NCBI GenBank assembly: GCA_017615545.1
Contig: JAFZZY010000035.1
Location: 1-60,972, forward strand
Reading direction: 5' to 3'
DNA: 60,972 nucleotides
DNA from: Lachnospiraceae bacterium
GTDB taxonomy: Bacteria; Bacillota; Clostridia; Lachnospirales; Lachnospiraceae
Part shown: positions 24,207 through 32,817 of the stretch, in pieces
How positions within the stretch are numbered: the first letter of the stretch is position 1
How the letters are laid out: each line of letters starts with the position of its first letter
Notes under the pieces: model-generated
What the model saw: only the letters and a program-made list of their open reading frames with translations
Told to the model about the DNA's origin: nothing
Databases searched by the model: none
Translations under genes and position numbers: made by a program

Positions 24207-26519
24207 ATGACGATCGAGGGTGCCATCCGGCACGTGGTTTATGAAAATGAAAAGAACGGCTATAAGGTACTGGCCCTCGAGACGCAAGATGGCGAATACA
24301 CCATCGTAGGGCTCATGCCTCTGGCCGAGATCGGTGATTACGTGCAGGTCGAGGGTGAGTATCTGGAACACCCGATGTACGGCCCGCAGATCAAGGTCAC
24401 TTCCTACGAGCGCAAGGTGCCGCAGGATGTGATATCGATCCGGAATTATCTGGGGTCGGGCGCGATCAAAGGCATCGGCGAGAAGCTGGCCGCACGTATC
24501 GTGGACGAATTCGGAACGGACACGTTCCGTATCATTGAGGAGGAGCCGGAGCGCCTGGCGAAAGTCAAAGGCATCAGCCAGGGCAAGGCTTACGAGATCG
24601 CCGTGCAGGTGCAGGGCAAACAGCAACTGCGCAACGCGATCATTTTCCTCCAGAACCTCGGGATCGGGACGGCTATGGCGGTCCGGATCTACGAGATCTA
24701 TAAAGAGAATATCTACAACGTTCTGCGGGTCAATCCCTATGACCTCGTGGAAAAAGTCTCGGGCATCGGCTTTAAGACGGCGGATGCGATCGCGCTTCGA
24801 CAGGGGCTGGCGTTCGATTCGGACTTCCGCATCAGCGCGGCCATGACCTATCTGTTGCAGGAGGCCGGCGGCGAGGGGCACACCTATCTGCCGCAAAAGG
24901 AGCTGGTGGATCGGGCACAGGAACTGCTGGAGGTCGAACGCGACCTGGTGGAGAAAAACCTGACCGACATGATCCTCTCACGGACCGTGATCGCGAAGCG
25001 GCCGCCCATGTCGGTGGATACGATCCGCGAGGGAGCTGAGAACTGCGATCCGTTTAACAACGATCGACTCGGTCAGGTGGCAAACTCTGCTACGGTCAAT
25101 GTCGACACCGAGATCTACCTTTCTTCGTATTACTACACCGAGTTGTCGGTGGCGCGAAAACTGACGGACCTGTCAGCGGCCGCCATCCGTACGAAGGAGA
25201 AGAAGGAGCAGATCGAGGCGGAGCTGGACCGCGTGATCGAAGAGGAGACGCAGCTGAAAGAACTGGATGAAAACCAGCGGCTGGCGGTCCTGACCGCGAT
25301 CACACACGGCCTGACCATCGTGACCGGAGGACCCGGTACCGGAAAGACGACGATCATCAACGCGATGATCCGTTACTTTGAAAAGAAAGGGCGAAGCATT
25401 GCCCTCGCCGCACCGACCGGTCGGGCGGCAAAACGAATGTCGGAAACGACAGGACATGAAGCAAAGACGATCCATCGCCTGCTGGAGGTGTCCGGCGCGC
25501 CGGACGGCGCAGGCATGAAGTTCGGACGGGATGAACTCACCCCGCTCGAGGAAGATGTGGTGATCGTCGATGAGATGAGTATGGTTGATATATTCCTGAT
25601 GAACGGTCTGTTGAAGGCTTTGGTCCGGGGCATGCACGTCGTGCTGGTTGGCGACGTAGATCAGCTGCCCAGTGTCGGACCGGGGGGCGTTCTTCGCGAC
25701 ATCATCGGATCGGAGCGTTTTCCGGTCGTGAAGCTGACGAAGATCTTCCGCCAGGCCGCCATGAGCGATATTATCATCAATGCACATAAGATCAACCGCG
25801 GACAGGATGTGGAGCCCGACGTGAACAGCCGGGACTTCCTGTTTGTCAAGCGGGAGGTCGCTGCCCAGATCATTGGGGCAACTATTACGCTGCTGCGGGA
25901 TAAACTGCCGCAGTATGTACACGCGCCGGTGCGGGACATTCAGGTCCTGACGCCCATGCGTAAGGGCGTGCTTGGCGTGGATAACCTGAATCGTGAGTTG
26001 CAGAACGCGCTCAATCCTCCCCGCGAAAACCTGCGGGAAAAAGAGTCGGGGAGCATCATTTTCCGCGAAGGCGACAAAGTGATGCAGATCCGGAACAACT
26101 ACCAGAAGGAGTGGGAGGTCCGAGGCAAATACAACATTCCTATCGCCAAAGGAATGGGCGTTTTCAACGGAGATTTAGGCATTATCAAAACCATAAACCT
26201 ATTCACCGAGCGTATCGAAGTCGAGTTCGATGAGGGACGGATCGCGGAGTATACCTACGCGGAACTGGAGGAGCTGGATCAGGCTTATGCGGTCACGATC
26301 CATAAATCCCAGGGTAGCGAGTACCCGGCAGTCATCCTGCCGCTTTTATCCGGTCCCATGATGCTGATGAACCGAAACCTGCTCTATACGGCAGTCACGC
26401 GTGCCCGAAGCTGCGTGACCGTGGTCGGCAGTGTGGACACGTTCCGAAGCATGATCAAAAACGAACGGCAAATGATGCGTTACAGCGGATTGAAGGAGAG
26501 GCTCGAAGAAGTCATTTAA
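24207..26519 (+). CDS. recD2: ATP-dependent 5'-3' DNA helicase, RecD2 type
   Basis: The 770-residue product has an N-terminal OB-like part, helix-hairpin-helix repeats (about 90-200, including IKGIGEKLAARIVDEFG and VSGIGFKTADAIAL), Walker A GGPGTGKTT near 373, Walker B VIVDEMSMVD near 452, and the C-terminal YAVTIHKSQGSEYP motif of superfamily 1B. RecD2 enzymes act in repair and recombination without RecBC. I prefer ATG 24207, with GAGAGG at a proper distance; in-frame ATGs at 24153 and 24174 add residues that do not resemble the usual N-terminus. comF follows after six bases, giving a probable DNA-uptake/repair operon. Confidence 0.94.
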   Translation: MTIEGAIRHVVYENEKNGYKVLALETQDGEYTIVGLMPLAEIGDYVQVEGEYLEHPMYGPQIKVTSYERKVPQDVISIRNYLGSGAIKGIGEKLAARIVDEFGTDTFRIIEEEPERLAKVKGISQGKAYEIAVQVQGKQQLRNAIIFLQNLGIGTAMAVRIYEIYKENIYNVLRVNPYDLVEKVSGIGFKTADAIALRQGLAFDSDFRISAAMTYLLQEAGGEGHTYLPQKELVDRAQELLEVERDLVEKNLTDMILSRTVIAKRPPMSVDTIREGAENCDPFNNDRLGQVANSATVNVDTEIYLSSYYYTELSVARKLTDLSAAAIRTKEKKEQIEAELDRVIEEETQLKELDENQRLAVLTAITHGLTIVTGGPGTGKTTIINAMIRYFEKKGRSIALAAPTGRAAKRMSETTGHEAKTIHRLLEVSGAPDGAGMKFGRDELTPLEEDVVIVDEMSMVDIFLMNGLLKALVRGMHVVLVGDVDQLPSVGPGGVLRDIIGSERFPVVKLTKIFRQAAMSDIIINAHKINRGQDVEPDVNSRDFLFVKREVAAQIIGATITLLRDKLPQYVHAPVRDIQVLTPMRKGVLGVDNLNRELQNALNPPRENLREKESGSIIFREGDKVMQIRNNYQKEWEVRGKYNIPIAKGMGVFNGDLGIIKTINLFTERIEVEFDEGRIAEYTYAELEELDQAYAVTIHKSQGSEYPAVILPLLSGPMMLMNRNLLYTAVTRARSCVTVVGSVDTFRSMIKNERQMMRYSGLKERLEEVI

Positions 26520-26525
26520 CACAAT

Positions 26526-27350
26526 ATGCAGAAGTACAGTACAGACAGTCGCCCAAATGTGTTTGCGCGGATCGGCGGTGTACTCACCGAACTGATCTGG
26601 CCGCGGCGTTGTCCCGTCTGTTTCGACATAGTGTCGAAAAAGGGAAACCTGCACGACGATCTGTGCTGCAATGCGTGTTATCCGAAGATCCGTTTTGTCG
26701 GCGGGGCGACGTGCATGAAGTGCGGAGCCATGCTGATGCGAAAAGAGGACGAATACTGTAGCGAATGCCGGACGAAATATCGGAATTTCGTGCAGGGGAT
26801 CGCGCTGATGGACTATACCTGTGAAGCCGCGGCGCATCTTCTGTGGAAATTGAAGTATGAGAACGGCCGCGAGTATGCGGACTTTTTGGTGACTGAGATG
26901 GTCGCCCGTTACGGAGCCCGGATACGGGGATGGCAGGCTGAGGTGATCCTGCCGGTACCGGTACACAAGAGCAAAAAGCGGGAGAGAGGCTATAATCAGG
27001 CAGAGGTTTTGGCGAAGAAACTCGGAAAGAAGCTGGGGATCCCCGTAGATCCGAAGGCGCTGGTCCGGGTGAAGAAAACGGTGGCGCAAAAGAAACTCGG
27101 ACTGCAGGAGCGGCTGGATAATCTGCAGGGAGCATTTTCCGCGACCAAACGCGCGGCGGGATATCGCCGTGTGATCTTGTTAGATGATATTTTTACCACC
27201 GGAAGCACGGCCCATGTATGCGCTTCACAGTTACTCAGAAGGGGCGTACAGGAAGTGTATCTGGTGAATTTCAGTATAGGCAGAGGCGTCGGATCCCGCG
27301 CGGATCTCGGCGCAGGAGGAGAAAATGATAGAGGAAAAGATAAGCCCTAA
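26526..27350 (+). CDS. comF: ComF family protein (competence-associated phosphoribosyltransferase)
   Basis: The 274-residue protein has an N-terminal zinc-binding part with Cys29/Cys32 and further CxxC pairs (CMKCG, CSECR), then a type I phosphoribosyltransferase domain with the PRPP loop VILLDDIFTTGST at about 217-229 and the RGYNQAEVLAKKLG segment typical of ComF. ComF takes part in processing incoming DNA in competent bacteria. The last 26 bases overlap the start of the next gene, whose Arg/Gly-rich end (GVGSRADLGAGG) looks like a read-on caused by that overlap. Confidence 0.93.
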   Translation: MQKYSTDSRPNVFARIGGVLTELIWPRRCPVCFDIVSKKGNLHDDLCCNACYPKIRFVGGATCMKCGAMLMRKEDEYCSECRTKYRNFVQGIALMDYTCEAAAHLLWKLKYENGREYADFLVTEMVARYGARIRGWQAEVILPVPVHKSKKRERGYNQAEVLAKKLGKKLGIPVDPKALVRVKKTVAQKKLGLQERLDNLQGAFSATKRAAGYRRVILLDDIFTTGSTAHVCASQLLRRGVQEVYLVNFSIGRGVGSRADLGAGGENDRGKDKP

Positions 27351-29673
27351 GGTGAAAGACGCCTTGAAGACGAGTGGGGTCGATGTCGAAGAGATACTGG
27401 CATCGAGTCCTGTCGACTTGTCTTTCGAGGCGGAATATCTGGACGGGTATCTGGTTTTGACTCAAACGCAACTGGCACTGGCGCTTTACGATAAGCGCCT
27501 GGAGGAAGTGCGCGTTTTTAAGGGTTATATGCCCAAAAAGAAAAAGAAGAAGGTCGTGCAGCCGCCCGTCGAGTCGGACGTAAAAGTGGCGATCTGGGAC
27601 CGTGCGAAGATCGAGGATCTGAAGATCGAGCACCAGGTCGCAACGAACCTTTTGGTCGCGACCATCGGCGGCGAGTCCGTGCAGCTCTGTGCGTTCACGA
27701 ACCTGTATCTGGGAACCATGAACCACCTGGTGAAGGTCTACGATAACGGCGAGCAGATCATGCCGCAGGAAGAGGAGGAAGATCCTTCCCTGTTCTGTCC
27801 GGTCTGCCATACGAAGTATCCGGACCCGAAACGGAAGATCTGTCCGAACTGCACGAGCAAAAAGTCCATCTTTTTACGGGCGCTGAAGTATTTTACGAAG
27901 TATAAGTTTTCGCTGATCGTCATGTTCGCGGGCTTCGGCCTGTCGGCGGCGTTGAGCCTGATCTGGCCGTATTTCACCGGTTCGGTCCTGTACGGACAGG
28001 TCCTCGAGAAGAAGGACGTTCCATTCTTCGACTTCCTGGGACTTTCCGGTAAGCACACCATGCTTTTGATAGTCCTGGTGCTGACATTGCTCGGTTCCCG
28101 TGTGCTCTCGACGTTAAACAACATGGTGCACGGCATCGTGTCGTCCAACATCGTCGTACATGCGATCCTTAACATGAAGAAGGATGTATTTGCGTCCATG
28201 GAGAACCTCTCCATGCGCTTCTACACCTCGAAGCAGACCGGCACGCTGATGACGCGCTGTCTGCGTGACGCGGACCGCATTACGGGCTTCTTCCTGGATG
28301 CAGCTCCGTCCCTGCTAGTGAACACCTTCTCGATCATCATCACGTTTATCGTCATTTTCCGCATGAACTGGCAGATGTCGATCGTTGCGGTAGTTCTGTT
28401 GCCGTTGCTCGTATTCTTGTCCGTGAAGTTGAAACCCGGACTTTGGATCCTGAACGGCCGCCGTCACCGTGCGGAGAGCGCTGTGAACAGTAGGGTCAAT
28501 GATAACCTGACGGGCGCGCGTGTCGTTCGTGCCTTCGGTCAGGAGGATCCCGAGACTTCCCGTTTTGAGCCGCCGAACGAATATCTGCGCGACGCGGAAG
28601 TACGTATCGTAAAGTATAACAATCGTTTCACACTTTTATATGAATTGATTCAGCAGATCTCCAGCATCTGGGTATGGGTGCTCGGTGCCTTCATGGTCCT
28701 GAATGTCAAGAGCATGAGCTACGGCGACCTGATCACGTTCGTCGGCTACATCGGCCAGATGAGCGGCCCGCTGCAGTCATTTTCCTGGATGTTCCGGAGC
28801 TGGTCCGAATCGATCAATGCCGCGCAGCGTATGTTTGAGATCATCGACGCGGTACCGGAAGTCCGCGAGGATCCGAACCCGATCGCCCTGGAGAACCCGC
28901 GCGGCGAGATCGTGATCCGCGACATGAGCTTCGGTTACGATTCGAACCGTCCGGTCCTGAAGAAGATCAACCTGCGCGTGAAGCCCGGCGAGATGCTGGG
29001 CATCGTGGGCCGTTCCGGCGCCGGAAAGACGACGCTGGTATCCCTGCTGTCCCGTCTGTACGACGTGGACGAAGGCTCGATCGAGGTCGACGGCATCGAT
29101 GTCAAAAAGCTTTCCTTTAAGGATCTGCGACGCAACATCGCCATGGTTTCGCAGGAGACCTACATCTTCATGGGAACCGTTTTGGACAATATCGCTTATG
29201 CCCGTGAGGGCGTGTCCCGCCTGGAGGTCATCGAGGCGGCGAAACTGGCCGGCGCGCACGATTTCATTTCGAAGATGCCGGATGGTTATGACACGGTCAT
29301 CGGCTCGGCGGGTCGTCAGCTTTCGGGCGGCGAGCGCCAGCGTATCTCTATCGCCCGTGCCATCGTTGCCAACCCGAAGATCCTGATCCTCGATGAGGCG
29401 ACCGCGAGCGTGGATACCGAGACGGAGAAGATCATCCAGACCTCTCTGAACCGTTTGATCGAGGGCAGAACGACGCTGTCGATCGCGCACCGGCTGTCGA
29501 CGCTGCGGGATGCGAAGCACCTGATCGTCATCGAGAACGGACGGATCGAAGAGGAGGGAAGCCGCGAAGAACTCGAGGCTCTGGGAGGCATTTTCCACAG
29601 ATTAAATCAATTACAGACCAAGTCCCTGGCACTGAAGGAATTGGAGCAGGACCAGGAACAGGTGCAGGAGTAA
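27325..29673 (+). CDS. ABC exporter half-transporter with PH-like and zinc-ribbon N-terminal domains
   Basis: The 782-residue protein is a membrane-ATPase half-transporter with an unusual front. Residues about 1-140 are beta-rich and PH-like (YLDGYLVLTQTQLALALYD, later TNLYLG). Cys near 158, 161, 174 and 177 (CPVC...CPNC) form a zinc ribbon. Residues 190-490 are the six-helix exporter domain, and the ATPase has GRSGAGKTT (about 561), LSGGERQR (about 665) and ILILDEATA (about 685). The start lies inside comF, behind GGAGG. With the DUF1854 protein and the second half-transporter downstream it should form a heterodimeric exporter. The cargo is unknown. Confidence 0.93.
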   Translation: MIEEKISPKVKDALKTSGVDVEEILASSPVDLSFEAEYLDGYLVLTQTQLALALYDKRLEEVRVFKGYMPKKKKKKVVQPPVESDVKVAIWDRAKIEDLKIEHQVATNLLVATIGGESVQLCAFTNLYLGTMNHLVKVYDNGEQIMPQEEEEDPSLFCPVCHTKYPDPKRKICPNCTSKKSIFLRALKYFTKYKFSLIVMFAGFGLSAALSLIWPYFTGSVLYGQVLEKKDVPFFDFLGLSGKHTMLLIVLVLTLLGSRVLSTLNNMVHGIVSSNIVVHAILNMKKDVFASMENLSMRFYTSKQTGTLMTRCLRDADRITGFFLDAAPSLLVNTFSIIITFIVIFRMNWQMSIVAVVLLPLLVFLSVKLKPGLWILNGRRHRAESAVNSRVNDNLTGARVVRAFGQEDPETSRFEPPNEYLRDAEVRIVKYNNRFTLLYELIQQISSIWVWVLGAFMVLNVKSMSYGDLITFVGYIGQMSGPLQSFSWMFRSWSESINAAQRMFEIIDAVPEVREDPNPIALENPRGEIVIRDMSFGYDSNRPVLKKINLRVKPGEMLGIVGRSGAGKTTLVSLLSRLYDVDEGSIEVDGIDVKKLSFKDLRRNIAMVSQETYIFMGTVLDNIAYAREGVSRLEVIEAAKLAGAHDFISKMPDGYDTVIGSAGRQLSGGERQRISIARAIVANPKILILDEATASVDTETEKIIQTSLNRLIEGRTTLSIAHRLSTLRDAKHLIVIENGRIEEEGSREELEALGGIFHRLNQLQTKSLALKELEQDQEQVQE

Positions 29674-29706
29674 CGGACCGTTTGGAATGTCCGTTAGGAG
29701 GATAAA

Positions 29707-30261
29707 ATGAGTAAAGAGATCAATGAAAGAAAGAACGTCGGCGTGTCGCAGGAGGCCGTGGATCAGATGATCACGACCCGCCTCCTCGATGACGCGAAAG
29801 TTCGTTTTATTAAGACGGAGGGCGGTTTTCTGAGCCTGGAGACGGAGGAGAAGAAGTATGCGCGCGTGAAGGTTTTGCGCCTCTTCCCGTTTACGGATCC
29901 GAACCGTTACATCTCCGTGCGCGACCATAATGATAAGGACCGTGAGATCGGTGTGATCGAGGACCTGGCTGCGATGTCAGAGGAAACACAGAAGCTCATC
30001 CGTGAGCAGCTGGACCTGTATTATTTCACGCCGGTGATCACGAAGATCTTCAGCATCAAGGATGAATACGGTTACGCGTATTTCCACGTGATGACCGATG
30101 CCGGCGAATGCAAATTTGCCATCAACATGGGCGCGAATGCCGTGGCTAGACTGTCCGACACCCGCCTGCTCATCACGGACCTCGACGAAAACCGCTTCGA
30201 AGTCCGCGACGTATCAAAACTGACGGTAAAAGAGCAGAGAAGATTGGATCTATTCATGTGA
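29707..30261 (+). CDS. DUF1854 domain protein
   Basis: The 184-residue protein matches the DUF1854 pattern: KVLRLFPFTDPNRYISVRD, then a long helix, then YFTPVITKIFSI and ending RLLITDLDENRFEVRD. In some proteobacteria DUF1854 proteins are named after their link to an ABC transporter and cyanophycin genes; here no cyanophycin synthetase is seen. AGGAGG sits properly before ATG 29707. It is 33 bases after one ABC half-transporter and precedes the other, so it is probably a cytoplasmic partner of that exporter. Confidence 0.88.
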   Translation: MSKEINERKNVGVSQEAVDQMITTRLLDDAKVRFIKTEGGFLSLETEEKKYARVKVLRLFPFTDPNRYISVRDHNDKDREIGVIEDLAAMSEETQKLIREQLDLYYFTPVITKIFSIKDEYGYAYFHVMTDAGECKFAINMGANAVARLSDTRLLITDLDENRFEVRDVSKLTVKEQRRLDLFM

Positions 30262-30449
30262 TTGATACTAGGCTCGAAAAGTACACGTGCGAATGCTTGC
30301 ATTCGCAAACGTGACCTTGAGAGACGAACAAACATGAGCCATACCGATTTCCGAAGGAAAGCGAAGAGTATGGCGAATGTTTGTAGGATTGCGAGAGTTC
30401 GAAGAACGGAGCGATCCGTAGTATCATGAACAAACTAAAAGGAGACATT
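30262..30449. other. Hairpin-rich spacer between DUF1854 and second ABC gene
   Basis: Two strong hairpins fill the gap. 30284-30313 pairs CACGT/ACGTG and GCGAATGC/GCATTCGC with a 2-base turn and an AA bulge. 30328-30384 pairs ACAAACAT/ATGTTTGT and GCCATAC/GTATGGC, separated by a GA/GA internal loop, with a further stem TTTCC/GGAAA inside. Neither has a T run. They may tune the ratio of the two half-transporters. Confidence 0.7.
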
Positions 30450-32636
30450 ATGCAGCTAAAATACGATATCCCCGCCGCGAAGGCATTGCCCTTAGTGGAA
30501 GGGGAGAGTTTATACTACTGCGTGCCGTATGACGTATCGCAGGAGGACCGCAGCTGGATCACCGACGGGTATCTGGCGGTGAGTTCGAAACGCGTATTCG
30601 TCCTGCGCGGATCGGAGGTCGTGAAGACCTATACGATCAGCCAGATGAAACATACGCGGGCCGAGGTGACCATCGGCGGCGGTATGCTCGTCACGACGAT
30701 CGATGGCGTGCAGAACTTCATCGTGCGTTATTCCGCGAAGCACCGGACACGGTTCGCTTACATGGCGCGCGGTATCAACATTTTGAGTAAGGGGCGCACC
30801 GAGATGGTGGAGAGCCACGAGCATGAGACGCAGTGTCCGGTCTGCGGACGCGCCCTCACGCAGTCGGGCATTTGCCCCAAGTGCGCAGACCAGGGCGGTT
30901 TGTTCCGCGATTTCGTGAAACTGGTCGTTCCCTATCGGAAGAGGATCGTTGTCATCACACTGGTCATGATCCTGGCTTCCGTTGTAACCTTGTTGAACCC
31001 GCATCTGCAAGGTAAATTGATCGATGACGTCTTCAAGAGCGAGGACGGATCCATGCAAAAAGCGATGCTGTTCCTGGGCGGCATGTTCTTCCTGGGCGCG
31101 GGCATCGTCGTGATCAATGTCATCAAGACCTACCTCTGTACATTGCTGGGTACGCAGATCGCGAAGGATGTGCGTAAGACATTGTTCGACAAACTGCAGA
31201 GACTGTCCGTACAGTTCGTAAATGACCGCCGTCCCGGCGAGCTCATGGAGCGTGTCGTTTATGACACGGACAATATCAAGTACTTCATGCAGAATACGTT
31301 TTGTAACCTGTTTACGGTCGTTATCATCTTTGCGCTGGACGTTATCTTTATGGTCCTTATGAACTGGAAGATGGCCCTCCTCGCATTTACCAGTGCGCCC
31401 TTCGGCGTCTGGTTCACCCTGCAATTCCGAAAGACGATCCGCCGCCGTTATCACATGCAGTACCGAAGAGAGGATGAAGTCAGCAGCAACCTGCAGGACG
31501 TGATCTCCGGTATGCGTGTCGTGAAGACGTACGGTAAGGAAGCGAAAGAAAAGCAGAAGTTCGACGACCTGGCGGAGCAGTTCAGCAAGATCTCGTTCAG
31601 CAACGAGCGGTTCTGGGCGCTGTTCAACCCGCTCATCCATTTCATCATGGGCTTTGGTATCTTCTTCGTGCTGATGTACGGTGGTATGAAGGTCCTGGAC
31701 GAAGAGATGAGTTCCGGTGATTTGTTCAAATTTGTGACCTATACAAACATGCTGTATCAGTACATCCAGTGGATGACTTCGATGCCGCGTGAGATCACGG
31801 GCTTGATCTCCAGTATGGAGCGTATCAATGACGTTATGATGCAGGAGGAGCTCATCCGGGACGATGACGATGCGATCCGCCACGACATCGAGGGCGAGGT
31901 GGAATTCCGCCACGCATCCTTCGGTTACAAGTCCTATGAGCCCGTGCTCGAGGACATCAACCTCAAGGTGAAGAAAGGAGAGATGATCGGTATCGTCGGA
32001 CCTTCGGGCGCCGGCAAATCGACCCTCATCAACCTCCTGATGCGTCTCTACGAGATCGACGACGGCGAACTGTTCATCGACGGCATCCCGTTGAAGGACA
32101 TCCGCAACGATTACTACCATTCGCAGCTCGGCGTTGTGCTGCAGGAGACCTTCCTGTTTACCGGAACCATCCTGAGCAACATCCGTTTTGCAAAGCCGGA
32201 CGCTTCCTATGAGGAAGTCATTCAGGCGGCGAAACTGGCCAATGCACATGACTTCATCACGAAGATGCCGGACGGCTACAACACCTATGTCGGCGAGAAG
32301 GGTATGACATTGTCCGGTGGAGAACGCCAGCGTATCGCGATCGCGCGTGCCATCCTGAAGCAGCCGCGCCTGCTCATCCTGGATGAGGCGACGGCGAGCC
32401 TCGATACCGAGAGCGAGTTCCTGATCCAACAGGCGCTTGAGCGTCTGACGGAAGGCCGGACGACATTTGCCATCGCGCACCGTCTGTCCACCCTGAAGAA
32501 CGCAGATCGCCTTCTGGTCATCGACGACCACACGATCGCCGAGATCGGAACGCATGAGGAGCTGGTAGCGCAGAAGGGCATCTACTACCGCCTGGTAAAG
32601 GCGCAACTGGAGATGCAGGCACAGGCCGGCGCTTAA
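30450..32636 (+). CDS. ABC exporter half-transporter with PH-like and zinc-ribbon N-terminal domains (partner)
   Basis: The 728-residue protein repeats the plan of its neighbour two genes upstream: a PH-like front (DGYLAVSSKRVFVLRG), a zinc ribbon with Cys near 129, 132, 143 and 146 (CPVC...CPKC), six exporter helices (about 165-460) and an ATPase with GPSGAGKST (about 516), LSGGERQR (about 620) and LLILDEATASLD. ATG 30450 follows AAAGGAG; a start eight codons earlier is less likely. Both half-transporters have an intact signature, so the dimer could have two working ATP sites. It is the last gene of the comF-ABC-DUF1854-ABC run. Confidence 0.93.
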   Translation: MQLKYDIPAAKALPLVEGESLYYCVPYDVSQEDRSWITDGYLAVSSKRVFVLRGSEVVKTYTISQMKHTRAEVTIGGGMLVTTIDGVQNFIVRYSAKHRTRFAYMARGINILSKGRTEMVESHEHETQCPVCGRALTQSGICPKCADQGGLFRDFVKLVVPYRKRIVVITLVMILASVVTLLNPHLQGKLIDDVFKSEDGSMQKAMLFLGGMFFLGAGIVVINVIKTYLCTLLGTQIAKDVRKTLFDKLQRLSVQFVNDRRPGELMERVVYDTDNIKYFMQNTFCNLFTVVIIFALDVIFMVLMNWKMALLAFTSAPFGVWFTLQFRKTIRRRYHMQYRREDEVSSNLQDVISGMRVVKTYGKEAKEKQKFDDLAEQFSKISFSNERFWALFNPLIHFIMGFGIFFVLMYGGMKVLDEEMSSGDLFKFVTYTNMLYQYIQWMTSMPREITGLISSMERINDVMMQEELIRDDDDAIRHDIEGEVEFRHASFGYKSYEPVLEDINLKVKKGEMIGIVGPSGAGKSTLINLLMRLYEIDDGELFIDGIPLKDIRNDYYHSQLGVVLQETFLFTGTILSNIRFAKPDASYEEVIQAAKLANAHDFITKMPDGYNTYVGEKGMTLSGGERQRIAIARAILKQPRLLILDEATASLDTESEFLIQQALERLTEGRTTFAIAHRLSTLKNADRLLVIDDHTIAEIGTHEELVAQKGIYYRLVKAQLEMQAQAGA

Positions 32637-32646
32637 AATGTGACAA

Positions 32647-32676
32647 TGTGACACCGGGGACGGTTCTTTTTGTCAC
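32647..32676. repeat. Single arm of the REP-like repeat
   Basis: These 30 bases match one arm of the palindrome at 11189-11249 at nearly every position. The second arm is absent, and a short duplicate of its first bases precedes it (32639-32646). A shorter related fragment lies near 22478-22492. Confidence 0.85.
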
Positions 32677-32748
32677 CAAGCGGTGCACAAACCATCAGTT
32701 TTGACGGGGTGCATTTGCCGCGAAAAATAAACATTTATACTTGTATAT

Positions 32749-32777
32749 TTGACTCCCTTATATTAAAATAGTAGTAT
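32749..32777 (+). promoter_or_regulatory. Promoter of the esterase gene, inside an inverted repeat
   Basis: TTGACT (32749-32754), 17 bases, TAGTAT (32772-32777). The -35 box is part of TTGACTCCC (32749-32757), which pairs perfectly with GGGAGTCAA (32803-32811); the latter contains the ribosome binding site. A second stem GTAGTA/TACTAC (32771-32790) is nested between. Confidence 0.65.
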
Positions 32778-32817
32778 CTTTTTTTACTACCATTTTGAGA
32801 AAGGGAGTCAATTTCAT

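Noticed and set aside
30510..32654. Very long minus-strand open frame antisense to the second ABC gene
   Set aside because: It mirrors the codon bias of the real gene, is His/Asp-rich nonsense and has no start signals. The same holds for the antisense frame at 32758-34479.
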